From Marinifilaceae bacterium (GTDB taxonomy: Bacteria; Bacteroidota; Bacteroidia; Bacteroidales; Marinifilaceae): 64,000 bases of DNA. The stretch covers positions 1 through 64,000 of the forward strand of contig JAFGYE010000107.1 of assembly GCA_016936255.1 (NCBI GenBank), read 5' to 3'. This document shows positions 1 to 8,453 of the stretch, one piece after another. Each line of letters begins with the position of its first letter. Position 1 is the first letter of the stretch. The notes under the pieces were generated by a model, which saw nothing but the letters and a program-made list of their open reading frames with translations, was not told where the DNA came from and did no database searches. The translations under genes were made by a program, and so were the position numbers.

Positions 1-314
1 ATTAAATTTTGACAGAGCCTAAATCGCTCTATAAAAATGAAAATTAAAAAATAGAATAAAACTCTAGGATATCAGGGGTCAAAACACCTCTCTGCCACAC
101 AAATAATATTCCCAACAGTTTAATCCTTCCATATCAATATAAAATATTGATCAAAAATAGATTATAAACTGCTGGTAATCAAAATTTATAGAGCAAGAAC
201 TTTTGCTGTTTGGCAAACGAATTGTAATCAATGGTAAACATTGAAATTTCTTACCTTTAAACATGATTTGGATTCGTTATTTTGCCTGATTTATTATCAC
301 TTACGATCAGTTTT
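1..314. other. Intergenic region at window edge
   Basis: I find no open frame worth calling and no RNA gene here. The stretch is AT-rich. It holds one perfect 8-bp inverted repeat (ATCAATAT, 3-nt spacer, ATATTGAT, at 133-151). That repeat lacks a T-tract in either direction, so I do not call it a terminator. Confidence 0.5.
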
Positions 315-875
315 TCAGCCCTTATTCCAATGTTGAAGTATTTCAGTATCGGTCACACCTTCCATATTCAGTAATTGCTGATATGGATCTCCCTCTAATT
401 TTAATAATTTAGCAAATGCAGGTTCTGTTTTCAGACCTTCCTTTTTTAACTGAATTACTTTTTGTTTAAAATCTTCGCCAAGTAACTCCAGAATACGATG
501 CTCAATCAGCATATGACGATAGGAATTTTGATCTGTAGGAGGAAAAAGAGAACCAAATATTTCAAAAGGGAAATCCTGGTAAGTAAAGCTTGCCACTACA
601 ACCCAGTATCCGTTTTTTTCTTTTTGCTGTATTTTAAAATCTGTTTGATCTCTAAACAGATTTTCCATTTTCCGTTCAAATTTATCAGCATCCATAAATC
701 GGCAGGTAATATCCAAATCACTTGAATCAATTGAAATTCCAATAGGAATTGTACCGGTTAAAATAGGAGAATACTCTGCCAGAAGATTAAAAACCTGAAG
801 TTTATTTAAGCATTTAAATGCTCTTTTCTGAATTGCCGAACCCGAATTCAGGTATGAAATATCTTGCCAGTTCAT
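315..875 (-). CDS. DUF4269 family protein
   Basis: This 186-residue soluble protein matches my memory of the DUF4269 family, whose function is unknown. Near residues 41-55 it has a GTIPIG...SDLDI segment. This recalls the G-S...D-x-D signature of the nucleotidyltransferase superfamily, so a nucleotidyltransferase-like fold is plausible but inferred. There is no signal peptide or membrane segment. The ATG follows directly on the TAG stop of the upstream DNPH1-like gene with no gap, so the two are almost certainly co-transcribed and possibly translationally coupled. No terminator is visible downstream. Confidence 0.75.
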   Translation of the reverse strand: MNWQDISYLNSGSAIQKRAFKCLNKLQVFNLLAEYSPILTGTIPIGISIDSSDLDITCRFMDADKFERKMENLFRDQTDFKIQQKEKNGYWVVVASFTYQDFPFEIFGSLFPPTDQNSYRHMLIEHRILELLGEDFKQKVIQLKKEGLKTEPAFAKLLKLEGDPYQQLLNMEGVTDTEILQHWNKG

Positions 876-1280
876 CTATGTAGTTTTAAGTTGTTTCTTT
901 AAAATCTCCCTAGCTTCTGCTATATTTGAGTATTCAAAGCACTGCAAATCGGAACACCCGCGAATCATTGCAGAGGTCGTTTTGCCGTTTAATACTCTGT
1001 ACAAACATATTATGGGTTTATTCATGTCGATAGCCCGGCCAATTTCGTAGCCAACCCCAAGCGAAGGAACAGTTACTTCTGCTATCACTATATCCGATTC
1101 TTTTACCCATGCTACATCCCTATCATGTATTTCCTTATCGGTTATGGTAGTATCGATCGTTTTTGATCCAATGTGCTCGGTTAAAACGGTTCCATATTGT
1201 TTCAATTCCTGAATCAGTTCTGCATACAAATCTGTGTCTTGCTGTCCTCCACGAATCGATCCTGAAAAATATATTTTCAT
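876..1280 (-). CDS. DNPH1/Rcl-like 2'-deoxynucleoside 5'-phosphate N-hydrolase
   Basis: The protein (134 residues from the chosen start) closely resembles DNPH1/Rcl of the nucleoside 2-deoxyribosyltransferase superfamily. That family cleaves the N-glycosidic bond of deoxynucleoside monophosphates. Visible marks are the N-terminal KIYFSGSIRGG loop, a HDRD segment, the EVTVPSLGVGYEIGRA stretch carrying the expected acidic residue, and a SAMIRG segment. The frame opens 13 codons further upstream, but the family begins at MKIYFSG, so I set the start at 1280. A role in nucleotide-pool sanitation or salvage is inferred from the family. The gene shares an operon with the DUF4269 gene, with stop and start codons abutting. 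Confidence 0.82.
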   Translation of the reverse strand: MKIYFSGSIRGGQQDTDLYAELIQELKQYGTVLTEHIGSKTIDTTITDKEIHDRDVAWVKESDIVIAEVTVPSLGVGYEIGRAIDMNKPIICLYRVLNGKTTSAMIRGCSDLQCFEYSNIAEAREILKKQLKTT

Positions 1281-1444
1281 CTGTTTTTTAGTTGTTAAAT
1301 GGAATTTTCCATGAACCAATAATCATGTTCCTGTGCATTACAATTGTAAGTTATTGACGTTTCATGTTGTTTTTATTCTCTTTAAGGATTACAATACCTC
1401 GAGGCTTGCCCCGTTTTTACTTTTAAGCTTTTTAGAGGTGTAAG

Positions 1445-2014
1445 TTAGTTTAGTTGTTCCTGTACCTTATCAGGAATCAATCTTTTTAATCCTTTTGCCT
1501 GAGGTGAATTCACATCAACATACTTCCAGTTGTCTGATTTTATATCAGCAATTGCCACCATCGATCGGTGTGCCTGAATGGTAAATGAATTCGATGTTTC
1601 GTGATATTTTACATTTTCTTTGCCAAATTCCTGCTCAAATTGAGGTTGCATTAAAGAGCTGCCTTGCGACATCAATCCGGTAAGTTTAACTTTAATAATT
1701 CCGTAGTATTGAATTTTGCAATATTTCTCTTTCCCATAATCCACTACCTTCGATATTTTGTCGATAGAATGAAAGTCGGTTGTCATTTTAACACCCAAAT
1801 TATCCATCTGTTCCAAAACCATCAGCATGTTATCCTTGCTCATCATTTCAAACATGGGTGGATACATCATATCGGTAACCGTATTCCATTGTTTGTTATT
1901 AAATGCAGTTGTGTAATTCCGCAGATCTTTTTCGAAATGTTGTTTCAGTTGTGTTTGAGCAAATCCTGTTGTAATTACAAAGCCCAGCAAAAGTAATAGT
2001 GAAATCCTCTTCAT
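1445..2014 (-). CDS. Secreted protein of unknown function
   Basis: I do not recognise a named family. The protein starts with a clear Sec signal peptide (MKRISLLLLLGFVITTGFAQ), so export to the periplasm or surface is likely. About 165 residues of mixed alpha/beta mature protein follow, with no cysteines suggesting a lipobox. The frame could extend 16 codons upstream to a TTG, but that would bury the signal peptide, so the ATG at 2014 is preferred. The gene stands alone between the DNPH1-like gene and the repeat locus, and its promoter must lie next to or inside that locus. Confidence 0.7.
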   Translation of the reverse strand: MKRISLLLLLGFVITTGFAQTQLKQHFEKDLRNYTTAFNNKQWNTVTDMMYPPMFEMMSKDNMLMVLEQMDNLGVKMTTDFHSIDKISKVVDYGKEKYCKIQYYGIIKVKLTGLMSQGSSLMQPQFEQEFGKENVKYHETSNSFTIQAHRSMVAIADIKSDNWKYVDVNSPQAKGLKRLIPDKVQEQLN

Positions 2015-2202
2015 ATCATCCGTTTTAAAATTCTCAGGAAGATAATAAAAAGCTTTTAGCAAATGGAATTAAAAATTGTTAAAACAAGCAGCCTCAACAT
2101 CCTGCAGTCAACCTTTTGTTTCGTAAAGTTTATTATGCCTTTTTAAAATCAAAAGGAGTCGGTATTAGAAATAGGCTGGGTATTATTCAGGGACAACCGG
2201 GT

Positions 2203-2224
2203 AAAGTTTAGGGGCTTAAACTTT
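2203..2224. other. Small AT-rich hairpin at array edge
   Basis: AAAGTTTA at 2203-2210 is complementary to TAAACTTT at 2217-2224 across a GGGGCT loop. It sits just outside the left arm of the tandem-repeat locus. It could be a weak terminator or a boundary structure, and nothing in the sequence decides between these. Confidence 0.35.
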
Positions 2225-2283
2225 TTAATCAGTCGGTTTTTTCCATTCGTAGATATGCTGCAACTTAAGTAGGTAATCTTTTT

Positions 2284-2805
2284 TTTCCAAAAAATGGTCT
2301 TCTACCCAAGCAGAATGTCTTTTATTCATAGCTAAAGTATCTTCAACAAAAGCAGATGGTCTTTTATTCATAGCCAAAGTATCTTCAACAAAAGCGGATG
2401 GTCTTTTATCCATTAGCAAATGCACTTCTATTTATGCAGATGATACTTTGGTGATGAGTAAAGGTACTTCTTCGTAAGGCGATGGTCTTTTTTTTTCCGG
2501 AATATGAGCTTCACCCAAACGGATGGTACCTTTTTTATCAGTAAATGTGCTTCCTTTTTTGTTGAAGATACTTTGGCGATCAGTAAATGTGCTTCCGTTT
2601 TTGCTGAAGATACTTTGGTGATCAGTAAATATGTTTCCGTTTTTGTTGAAGATACTTTGGTGATCAGTAAATGTGTTTCCGTTTTTGTTGAAGATACTTT
2701 GGTGATCAGTAAATGTGTTTCCATTTTTGCTGATGATACTTTGGCGATCAGTAAATGTGTTTCCGCTTTCGCTGATGATACTTTGATGATCAGGAAATGG
2801 GTATT
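2284..2805. repeat. Inverted 42-bp tandem-repeat locus (array 1)
   Basis: A right arm carries a 42-bp unit whose core GATACTTTG begins at exactly 2567, 2609, 2651, 2693, 2735 and 2777. Degenerate units extend back toward 2442. A left arm carries the same unit in opposite orientation, with the complementary core TAAAGTATC/CAAAGTATC at 2333 and 2375. The two arms diverge from a centre near 2412. Because 42 is divisible by three, both arms stay open as 14-residue peptide repeats containing FVEDTL, read outward on opposite strands. No usable start, family match or flanking gene supports a protein. The locus lies between two divergent genes. Confidence 0.85.
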
Positions 2806-3110
2806 TACCCGTGCAAGCAGGGGGCAATTAGGAGGAAATCATCCGGTGATATTTTTAGGCTATGCTTATGGCAGTGTTAATATAGGATATAAAAGTTTTG
2901 TTTAACTTGGCTTACTCATAAAAGAGAATTATTTTAGAAGGGGAATATCGATTGCCTTATTGATTTGGTATCTTTAATAGGATGTAAAGAAACAAGTTAT
3001 TCTTGCACAATGTACGGTTTGGAAACAAATAAGGGGTTTTGGGTGACAAAGTAAAAAGGAATTATGTTTCATGTCATAGCTTTCGGGCTGCATACAATCA
3101 GAAAATTAAT

Positions 3111-3815
3111 ATGATCGAAAAAAAGGATGATTATTTAGACAATCATTACATACATAGAAGTAATTGGTTGAGAGCAGCAGTTCTTGGTGCAAATGATGGA
3201 ATTTTATCAACGGCGAGTCTTGCTATTGGTATTGCTGTAGCAACAGATATTCGAGAACCTATTGTGTTGGCAACTGTAGCGGGATTGGTTGCAGGGGCAT
3301 TGTCAATGGCGGCAGGAGAGTATGTTTCAGTAAGTTCTCAAACAGACGTGGAGGCATCGGATATTGAAAGAGAAATACAAGAGTTGGAAGAAATGCCTGA
3401 AATTGAGTTGCAGCGATTGGCAGAAATTTACGAAAAAAGAGGATTGAAAAAAGAAACAGCATTAACTGTTGCAATAGAATTAACCGAGCACGATGTATTG
3501 GGTGCACATATTAGAGATGAATTGGGAATTAATGAAATCAGTAAAGCCAAACCAATACAAGCCGCTTTTGCCTCAGGTGCCGCATTTAGTGTAGGAGGAG
3601 TACTACCCCTTTTGGTCACTCTTTTTTTACCCTTAAAAAATATGGAGTATTCTCTTTATTGTTTTGCGATCTTCTTTTTGATCCTTTTGGGTGCATTAGC
3701 GGCTAAAACAGGTGGTTCAAGCGTAAGCAGAGCAATTATTCGAATTACATTTTGGGGAACTATTGCAATGGGACTTACGGCGGTAGTTGGATATTTATTT
3801 GGAGTCGCTATTTAA
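3111..3815 (+). CDS. VIT1/CCC1-family Fe2+/Mn2+ transporter
   Basis: This integral membrane protein (234 residues from the chosen start) belongs to the VIT1/CCC1 family of vacuolar-type iron and manganese transporters. It shows the first-helix signature ANDGILSTASLAIG and the AGALSMAAGEYVSVSSQTD segment. A charged helical cytoplasmic region follows (EREIQELEEMPEIELQ...), which in this family binds metal, and then three C-terminal membrane segments. The likely role is removal of Fe2+ or Mn2+ from the cytosol. The frame opens at a TTG at 3039, but those 24 residues are atypical, so I choose the ATG at 3111. A bidirectional terminator follows. Confidence 0.88.
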   Translation: MIEKKDDYLDNHYIHRSNWLRAAVLGANDGILSTASLAIGIAVATDIREPIVLATVAGLVAGALSMAAGEYVSVSSQTDVEASDIEREIQELEEMPEIELQRLAEIYEKRGLKKETALTVAIELTEHDVLGAHIRDELGINEISKAKPIQAAFASGAAFSVGGVLPLLVTLFLPLKNMEYSLYCFAIFFLILLGALAAKTGGSSVSRAIIRITFWGTIAMGLTAVVGYLFGVAI

Positions 3816-3888
3816 TTAAATCCTAAAAAGAAACGGTGCACATTGGCATTTAGGTATAAATCATTTGCCAATATCTTAAATCTGAAAA

Positions 3889-3926
3889 AAAACAAAGACC
3901 AATTCCCTGGAATTGGTCTTTGTTTT
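3889..3926. terminator. Bidirectional terminator between convergent genes
   Basis: An A-tract and an 18-bp perfect stem (left arm 3889-3906, right arm 3909-3926, ending in TTTT) separate the plus-strand transporter from the minus-strand adhesin-like gene. It can serve both strands. Confidence 0.9.
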
Positions 3927-3968
3927 AGTCATTAAGAACTTCCTTAAGTAGGAGTTGCCGGCAGGGAA

Positions 3969-5015
3969 TTACTGCAATCTGATCTTGCAGTTATTTGCTC
4001 TGATATTCAGTTTAGAAAAGGCTTTTTTATCGCCGACACGACCTTTTGCCACAAAAGTCTTTTTATCAGCAGTTTCTTTATTCGATAAAATGAAGTCTTT
4101 CGAATTATCGAATTTTACTGACTTGTGATTGATTTCATAATCAATTTGAGCACCTTCCATAAAGCTAAGGCCAATATCTCCGTATTTCGAGTCTATTTTA
4201 ATAAATGAAAACATGTTGTTGATATTGAAGATATTGATGTGTCCAAATTTCTGATCGTAGTCAACTTCACCTCCCATTTGGCTGATTTCAATCTTACTAA
4301 AGTTTGATGATCCATATAGGTATTCTAATTCTTTAATGTCGAATTTATCCCTGGCAGATGTCATGCTAATGTTATCGGCCACGCCAATTGTAAATTCTGA
4401 ATCACGACTTTCTCCGGTTAGTTTGTTGGCATTTTCGATAGTCACGTTCGAGTTGGCCACATTTAATTTGGAATCTTTCAGTTGTTTCACTTTAAAAGTA
4501 CATCCAGTAATTGCAAAGCTGTTTTCGCCGTTTAAGCTCTCAGCAGTAAAGTTGCCATTGGTCAAATCAAGATTTATATTGCCATCATGACTGTCCATAA
4601 AAACATCTCCATCTTTTTGGATAATTTCTAATTTTACGTTGGAAGGCAGCTGAACGGTGTAATTTATCTTTATTTCCCCTTTGTTGAAAAGGGAATTGGT
4701 GAGTTTTTTTAGTGCGAAAAAACCTCCAAATACGGTTTCTGCAGATAGTTGAGCTTCTCCTTCCGTAAATTCGATATTGATATCGTCGGTCATCCTTTTT
4801 GTTTTCTCATCATCCGAACCCACAACACTAATCAGTACCTCGAATTTAATTTCAGGATTGTCCCAATGTTTAATCTGAATTTTACTGTATTTCGATTCAA
4901 TTTTAAGATTTTCTCCGGCTTTAAATGTCTTTTCAATTTTCTTGTGTTTGGTGATCGCATTTGCTGATCCAACACAAACGCAGATGCTAAAAAGTGCAAA
5001 TAGTAATCGTTTCAT
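3969..5015 (-). CDS. Secreted DUF4097-like putative adhesin
   Basis: This 348-residue protein has a Sec signal peptide (MKRLLFALFSICVCVGSANA). The rest is beta-rich, with many alternating hydrophobic/polar strands and repeated N/D-G turns, the look of the DUF4097/DUF2807 putative adhesin group that folds as a beta-solenoid. Proteins of this kind in Bacteroidota often accompany ECF sigma or anti-sigma genes, but none is present here. Periplasmic or surface location is likely. No lipobox, membrane anchor or C-terminal T9SS sorting domain is visible. The function is unknown. It has its own transcription unit ending at the bidirectional terminator. Confidence 0.65.
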   Translation of the reverse strand: MKRLLFALFSICVCVGSANAITKHKKIEKTFKAGENLKIESKYSKIQIKHWDNPEIKFEVLISVVGSDDEKTKRMTDDINIEFTEGEAQLSAETVFGGFFALKKLTNSLFNKGEIKINYTVQLPSNVKLEIIQKDGDVFMDSHDGNINLDLTNGNFTAESLNGENSFAITGCTFKVKQLKDSKLNVANSNVTIENANKLTGESRDSEFTIGVADNISMTSARDKFDIKELEYLYGSSNFSKIEISQMGGEVDYDQKFGHINIFNINNMFSFIKIDSKYGDIGLSFMEGAQIDYEINHKSVKFDNSKDFILSNKETADKKTFVAKGRVGDKKAFSKLNIRANNCKIRLQ

Positions 5016-5083
5016 AGTATTTGTATTTATTATTTTAGAATTATTTTTTCAGGAATATTAATCTAAGAGTAAATGTAAAACTT

Positions 5084-6607
5084 TTAACTCCTTGTTGTGG
5101 TATTAGATTGTGTTGCAATACGGATTTTAACAAAGATTAATAAAAGAATCGCCGTAAAAAGACACACCCGGCCAATGAAATCTCCATGTTGCGAATAAAA
5201 TGTCTTTTCTTTCATTAATTTGAACTTACCCGTTAATACCGATTTTTCCCACCACTTGGTTTTAGCAATAATCGTGCCTTTAGAATTGATGTAAGCTGAA
5301 ATTCCATTGTTGGCAACCCGAATATAGTCTCTGCGGGTTTCAATGGCTCTTAACCGGCTAAAATTGAAATGATGTTTGTAACCTGGAGTGGTTTTCCACC
5401 ATCCGTCATTGGTAATCATACAAAGAAAACCAGGAAGTTCAGGAACTCTTTGGGCGCAGTAATCACTAAAAATTGATTCGAAGCAGACCACAGGAACTAA
5501 TGCTGCAGAATCAGATATGAAATAGTCAATATCATTTCTACTGCTGTAGCTTCCCTGGTATCCTCCAATCTCAAGCGAATAATCTTTTAAAAAGCTCAGG
5601 TATTTATCGAACGGCACTCTCTCAAATAAAGGAACAAGCTTTGTTTTGTGGTAAAACTGAGGAGTTATTGTGTCGGTTAAAAATAATGCTGAATTGAATG
5701 ATTCTGATTCAATATTGCTGTGGGTTCCAATTAGTATTTTTGTTTTGGGATATTTCTTTCTTAAATCGAGCAATTGTGTATAGCTGGAAGATTTTTTGGG
5801 CTTATTTTCATCGATAGATGTTAAAATCACGGTTTCCGGTGCAAATAAAAAATCAGGACGCTGACTACTGCAAATAGAATCTGCTGTATTCATAAAACCG
5901 GCAAAGTGTTTTTCTTCGTTTTCGGGAACAAATTTTTCGGTGTACGGATCCAAATTTGGCTGGATCAGAGCAAAGCTTCGGGTTCCGGTTGCATTTTCCT
6001 TTTGGTGATACAGAGAAATAGAGTAGAGGAAAGGAATACCAATTAAAAGAAGCATTCCAATAGATCTCAACGCAATGTTCTTTCTTGGTTTTTTTATCAG
6101 AGAAAAGAATCTGATGTTGATTAAAATCACCCACAAACTTCCGCCACGTGTTCCTGTAATTTCGTACCACTGTATCCATTTGGGGGCAGTGGCAAAAGCA
6201 TTCCCCAAATTCAACCAGGGCCAGGCTAAATCCCACCAGGTGTCGAAATATTCAAAACCCAGCCAGATAAGCAGAAAGGGAAACAGGATCGCAATTTTCA
6301 GGGTCTTTCGGGTTCTGCTAATCAGCCAGAAAATCAGCGCCAGCAAAAGAGAATTAATTAGTAGGATGAGGATTACACCTGTAATTTGTGCTTTGCCCAC
6401 CCACCAATAGGCCAAAATGTTCCAGATTAAAAAACTCAGAAATGAATAGTTGAAAAGGACGTAGGGATTGTGGTGATCTATTGTTTTTTCTTCCAGCCAT
6501 AAAAGAGGTATCCATGCAAAAAAAATGAGCGGAAAAAGTTGTGGTATGCAAAAAGGCATGCCCAGCAAAAGACCCGATGCAATGGCGAAAAGAATGTTTT
6601 TATTCAC
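5084..6607 (-). CDS. lnt: Apolipoprotein N-acyltransferase
   Basis: Lnt transfers an acyl chain to the N-terminal cysteine of lipoproteins in the inner membrane. About six to seven hydrophobic segments fill residues 1-210. A nitrilase-like periplasmic domain follows, with the Glu-Lys-Cys triad: Glu in FAPET (about 258), Lys in KTKLVPLFERVPF (about 322) and Cys in VPVVCFESIF (about 376). A last membrane helix lies near residues 480-500. Length (507) is normal. The start codon is GTG, one base after the stop of the EamA transporter gene, so the pair is co-transcribed. Substrates would include the lipoproteins seen elsewhere in this window. Confidence 0.93.
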   Translation of the reverse strand: MNKNILFAIASGLLLGMPFCIPQLFPLIFFAWIPLLWLEEKTIDHHNPYVLFNYSFLSFLIWNILAYWWVGKAQITGVILILLINSLLLALIFWLISRTRKTLKIAILFPFLLIWLGFEYFDTWWDLAWPWLNLGNAFATAPKWIQWYEITGTRGGSLWVILINIRFFSLIKKPRKNIALRSIGMLLLIGIPFLYSISLYHQKENATGTRSFALIQPNLDPYTEKFVPENEEKHFAGFMNTADSICSSQRPDFLFAPETVILTSIDENKPKKSSSYTQLLDLRKKYPKTKILIGTHSNIESESFNSALFLTDTITPQFYHKTKLVPLFERVPFDKYLSFLKDYSLEIGGYQGSYSSRNDIDYFISDSAALVPVVCFESIFSDYCAQRVPELPGFLCMITNDGWWKTTPGYKHHFNFSRLRAIETRRDYIRVANNGISAYINSKGTIIAKTKWWEKSVLTGKFKLMKEKTFYSQHGDFIGRVCLFTAILLLIFVKIRIATQSNTTTRS

Positions 6608-6608
6608 T

Positions 6609-7475
6609 TTAGCGATGAGTTAGATGAACCCCAACCAAGATAATAAATATGGATGCAATTTGAGCAATAGAAATAGAATCGCCGCCAATTACGATGCCCA
6701 AAAATATGGCTATAATGGGAATAATATAGGCTATTGATGCTGCAAATACATGCGATGATTTTTTTATGAGCTGATTGTATAGAATAACGCCTACGAATGT
6801 TAAAACGGCCAGCAAACAAAGCATTAATGCACTTTTTGGTAAACTTTCTGATGCCAAAGGGGTGCTTAAATCAGTGATAGCCAGAAAACAACCTGCCATT
6901 GGGCCGACAAATAGAAATGCTAAAGAGGCAATTTCGGTGCCGCTAAGTTTAGGCAATGAAAAACTAACAATATTAATGCTGACAGCTATTGATAAAATAG
7001 CCATAAACACATAAAATACGCCCCAAAAATAAGATGACCCGAAAGAGTTTCCTGAAAAACTAATGACAACTGTTCCAGCAAATGCCAGTAAAATTCCCCC
7101 TATTACTTTTTTACTCGTACCTGCTTTGAAAAAAAGAATTGCAATCAGCAATGTAACCATAGGCAGCATGGCATTTAGCATGCCTGCTACCGAAGAGTTG
7201 ATTTGGGTTTGCGCTTTGGCGAAAAAGTAGGCCGGGCCAATATTTCCTGTGATTCCTGAAAGTAGTAACGGAAGTATGTTTTCTTTCGAAAGTTTTCTGA
7301 TGTTTTTAATAATCAGAGGAATAAATAGCAGGAATGAAAAAAACACCTGAAAAGCAGCCACTTGATTGTGGCTGAAACTTTCCAAAGCAATCTCCCGCAA
7401 AATATATGGACTTCCCCAAAGAAAAGAAACTAAAATCAGTAATATCCAATTGTTATATCTTGGGGGCAGTATCAT
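6609..7475 (-). CDS. EamA/DMT-family transporter
   Basis: This 288-residue polytopic protein has about ten hydrophobic segments arranged as two EamA repeats, the hallmark of the drug/metabolite transporter superfamily. Marks include the first-helix WGSPYILREIAL region and a second repeat from about residue 150. The substrate cannot be read from sequence; members export amino acids, nucleotides or other metabolites. It lies 20 bp after the DUF4924 gene and one base before lnt on the same strand, so it is part of a minus-strand operon that may run from pth to lnt. Confidence 0.85.
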   Translation of the reverse strand: MILPPRYNNWILLILVSFLWGSPYILREIALESFSHNQVAAFQVFFSFLLFIPLIIKNIRKLSKENILPLLLSGITGNIGPAYFFAKAQTQINSSVAGMLNAMLPMVTLLIAILFFKAGTSKKVIGGILLAFAGTVVISFSGNSFGSSYFWGVFYVFMAILSIAVSINIVSFSLPKLSGTEIASLAFLFVGPMAGCFLAITDLSTPLASESLPKSALMLCLLAVLTFVGVILYNQLIKKSSHVFAASIAYIIPIIAIFLGIVIGGDSISIAQIASIFIILVGVHLTHR

Positions 7476-7495
7476 TATCTTGGGGTGTTTTGTAA

Positions 7496-8035
7496 TTATT
7501 CGTTTTCTTCTTCGAAAGCCTTGTATTTCGCTGTTAATTCAGAAATCATCTGGCTGAAAGTAGTAATCGCCGAGAGGGTGTCTTTCGAGATTTCTTTTCC
7601 TTGAAGTTTAAGCATTAAAATACCATACAAAGCAGTAAGGCATACCTCAATGTCGTTGTTTTCCTGGGTTGCTTTCGATTTTTCGCGAAATTCGGTTATG
7701 TTGCCAAGAGCTTGCTGATAATGGCTGTTGTAGGCTGAATCTTTGCCTTTTGTTAGTAGATAAACATGAAAATCGTAAAGCTCGTTTACGTTGTTCTTAA
7801 GGATTTGAAGATGTCCTGTTTCTTCCACTTTTTCAATCTTCATCATTTCAATCAGATTTTCGTACCAGGCTCTAATTTCGTTTTGATTGGCTTCTGGTTG
7901 ATTGAATTGTTTGATGATGTTTTCGTTAATTTTATCAATATTAAATTGATAAGCTCTGATGATATCCTCAACTTGCCACATGTAAAGGATGTATTCTGCT
8001 AAATTTGTCTTCTTTTTATCCTGTGCTATTATCAT
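7496..8035 (-). CDS. DUF4924 family protein
   Basis: This roughly 179-residue cytoplasmic helical protein is of the DUF4924 type, found in Bacteroidota and of unknown function. The conserved N-terminus MIIAQDKKKTNLAEYILYMWQVEDIIRAY is the family hallmark. The frame extends 17 codons upstream, overlapping the S4-protein gene, but that part is not family-like, so I choose the ATG at 8035. This leaves a 28-bp gap to the upstream gene. The gene sits inside the operon between the Hsp15-like and EamA genes, and nothing visible defines its activity. Confidence 0.8.
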   Translation of the reverse strand: MIIAQDKKKTNLAEYILYMWQVEDIIRAYQFNIDKINENIIKQFNQPEANQNEIRAWYENLIEMMKIEKVEETGHLQILKNNVNELYDFHVYLLTKGKDSAYNSHYQQALGNITEFREKSKATQENNDIEVCLTALYGILMLKLQGKEISKDTLSAITTFSQMISELTAKYKAFEEENE

Positions 8036-8063
8036 ATCTTTTTTTTGTCGGTTCCTGATGTGT

Positions 8064-8441
8064 TTATTCCTGCTTAAGCTTATCAATTAATCTGCGATCT
8101 AATTTTGTTGGTCTTCCAACACCTCTGTCTCTGGATTCAAATCCACGGGTATTGGTTGCTTCCAATAAATCCAATTGATCCTGAGCAGTTATGTCTTTTA
8201 CAAAGTCAATGGCCAATTTTGCTCCCATCCGTTTGCCGGATATGGCTGTAACCAAATAACTGCGGGTAATAGGAGGAACACGTACATCAATTTGTTCGTT
8301 TAACCTTACTTCGCGCGATGGTTTCACGTGTACACCACCAATACTTACTTTTCCTTTTTTACAAGCTTCCGCTGCCATACTTCTGGTTTTGAAAATACGT
8401 ACAGCCCATAGCCATTTGTCTACTCTAACCTTATCATCCAT
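8064..8441 (-). CDS. S4-domain RNA-binding protein, Hsp15-like
   Basis: This 125-residue protein begins with an S4 RNA-binding domain (DKVRVDKWLWAVRIFKTRSMAAEACKKGKV...). A basic tail ending in GVGRPTKLDRRLIDKLKQE follows. This is the architecture of Hsp15 (HslR/YrfH), which in Escherichia coli binds free 50S subunits carrying a stalled nascent chain. Its place next to peptidyl-tRNA hydrolase, 12 bp downstream of pth, fits a shared role in rescuing stalled ribosomal complexes. The gene symbol is left blank because orthology is not certain. Confidence 0.85.
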   Translation of the reverse strand: MDDKVRVDKWLWAVRIFKTRSMAAEACKKGKVSIGGVHVKPSREVRLNEQIDVRVPPITRSYLVTAISGKRMGAKLAIDFVKDITAQDQLDLLEATNTRGFESRDRGVGRPTKLDRRLIDKLKQE

Positions 8442-8453
8442 GACTTCCTATTT

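Noticed and set aside
133-151. Inverted repeat ATCAATAT...ATATTGAT as terminator of the DUF4269 gene
   Set aside because: The stem is all but AT-only, lacks a T-run and lies far beyond the stop codon.
2284-2805. CRISPR array
   Set aside because: Units are directly adjacent 42-mers with no unique spacers, orientation changes within the locus, and no cas gene is present.
2225-2905. Overlapping open frames on both strands in array 1 (for example 2504-2905 plus, 2428-2724 minus and 2225-2425 minus)
   Set aside because: They are translations of a 42-bp DNA repeat that stays open because 42 is divisible by three. They overlap one another on both strands, have no ribosome-binding context and match no family.
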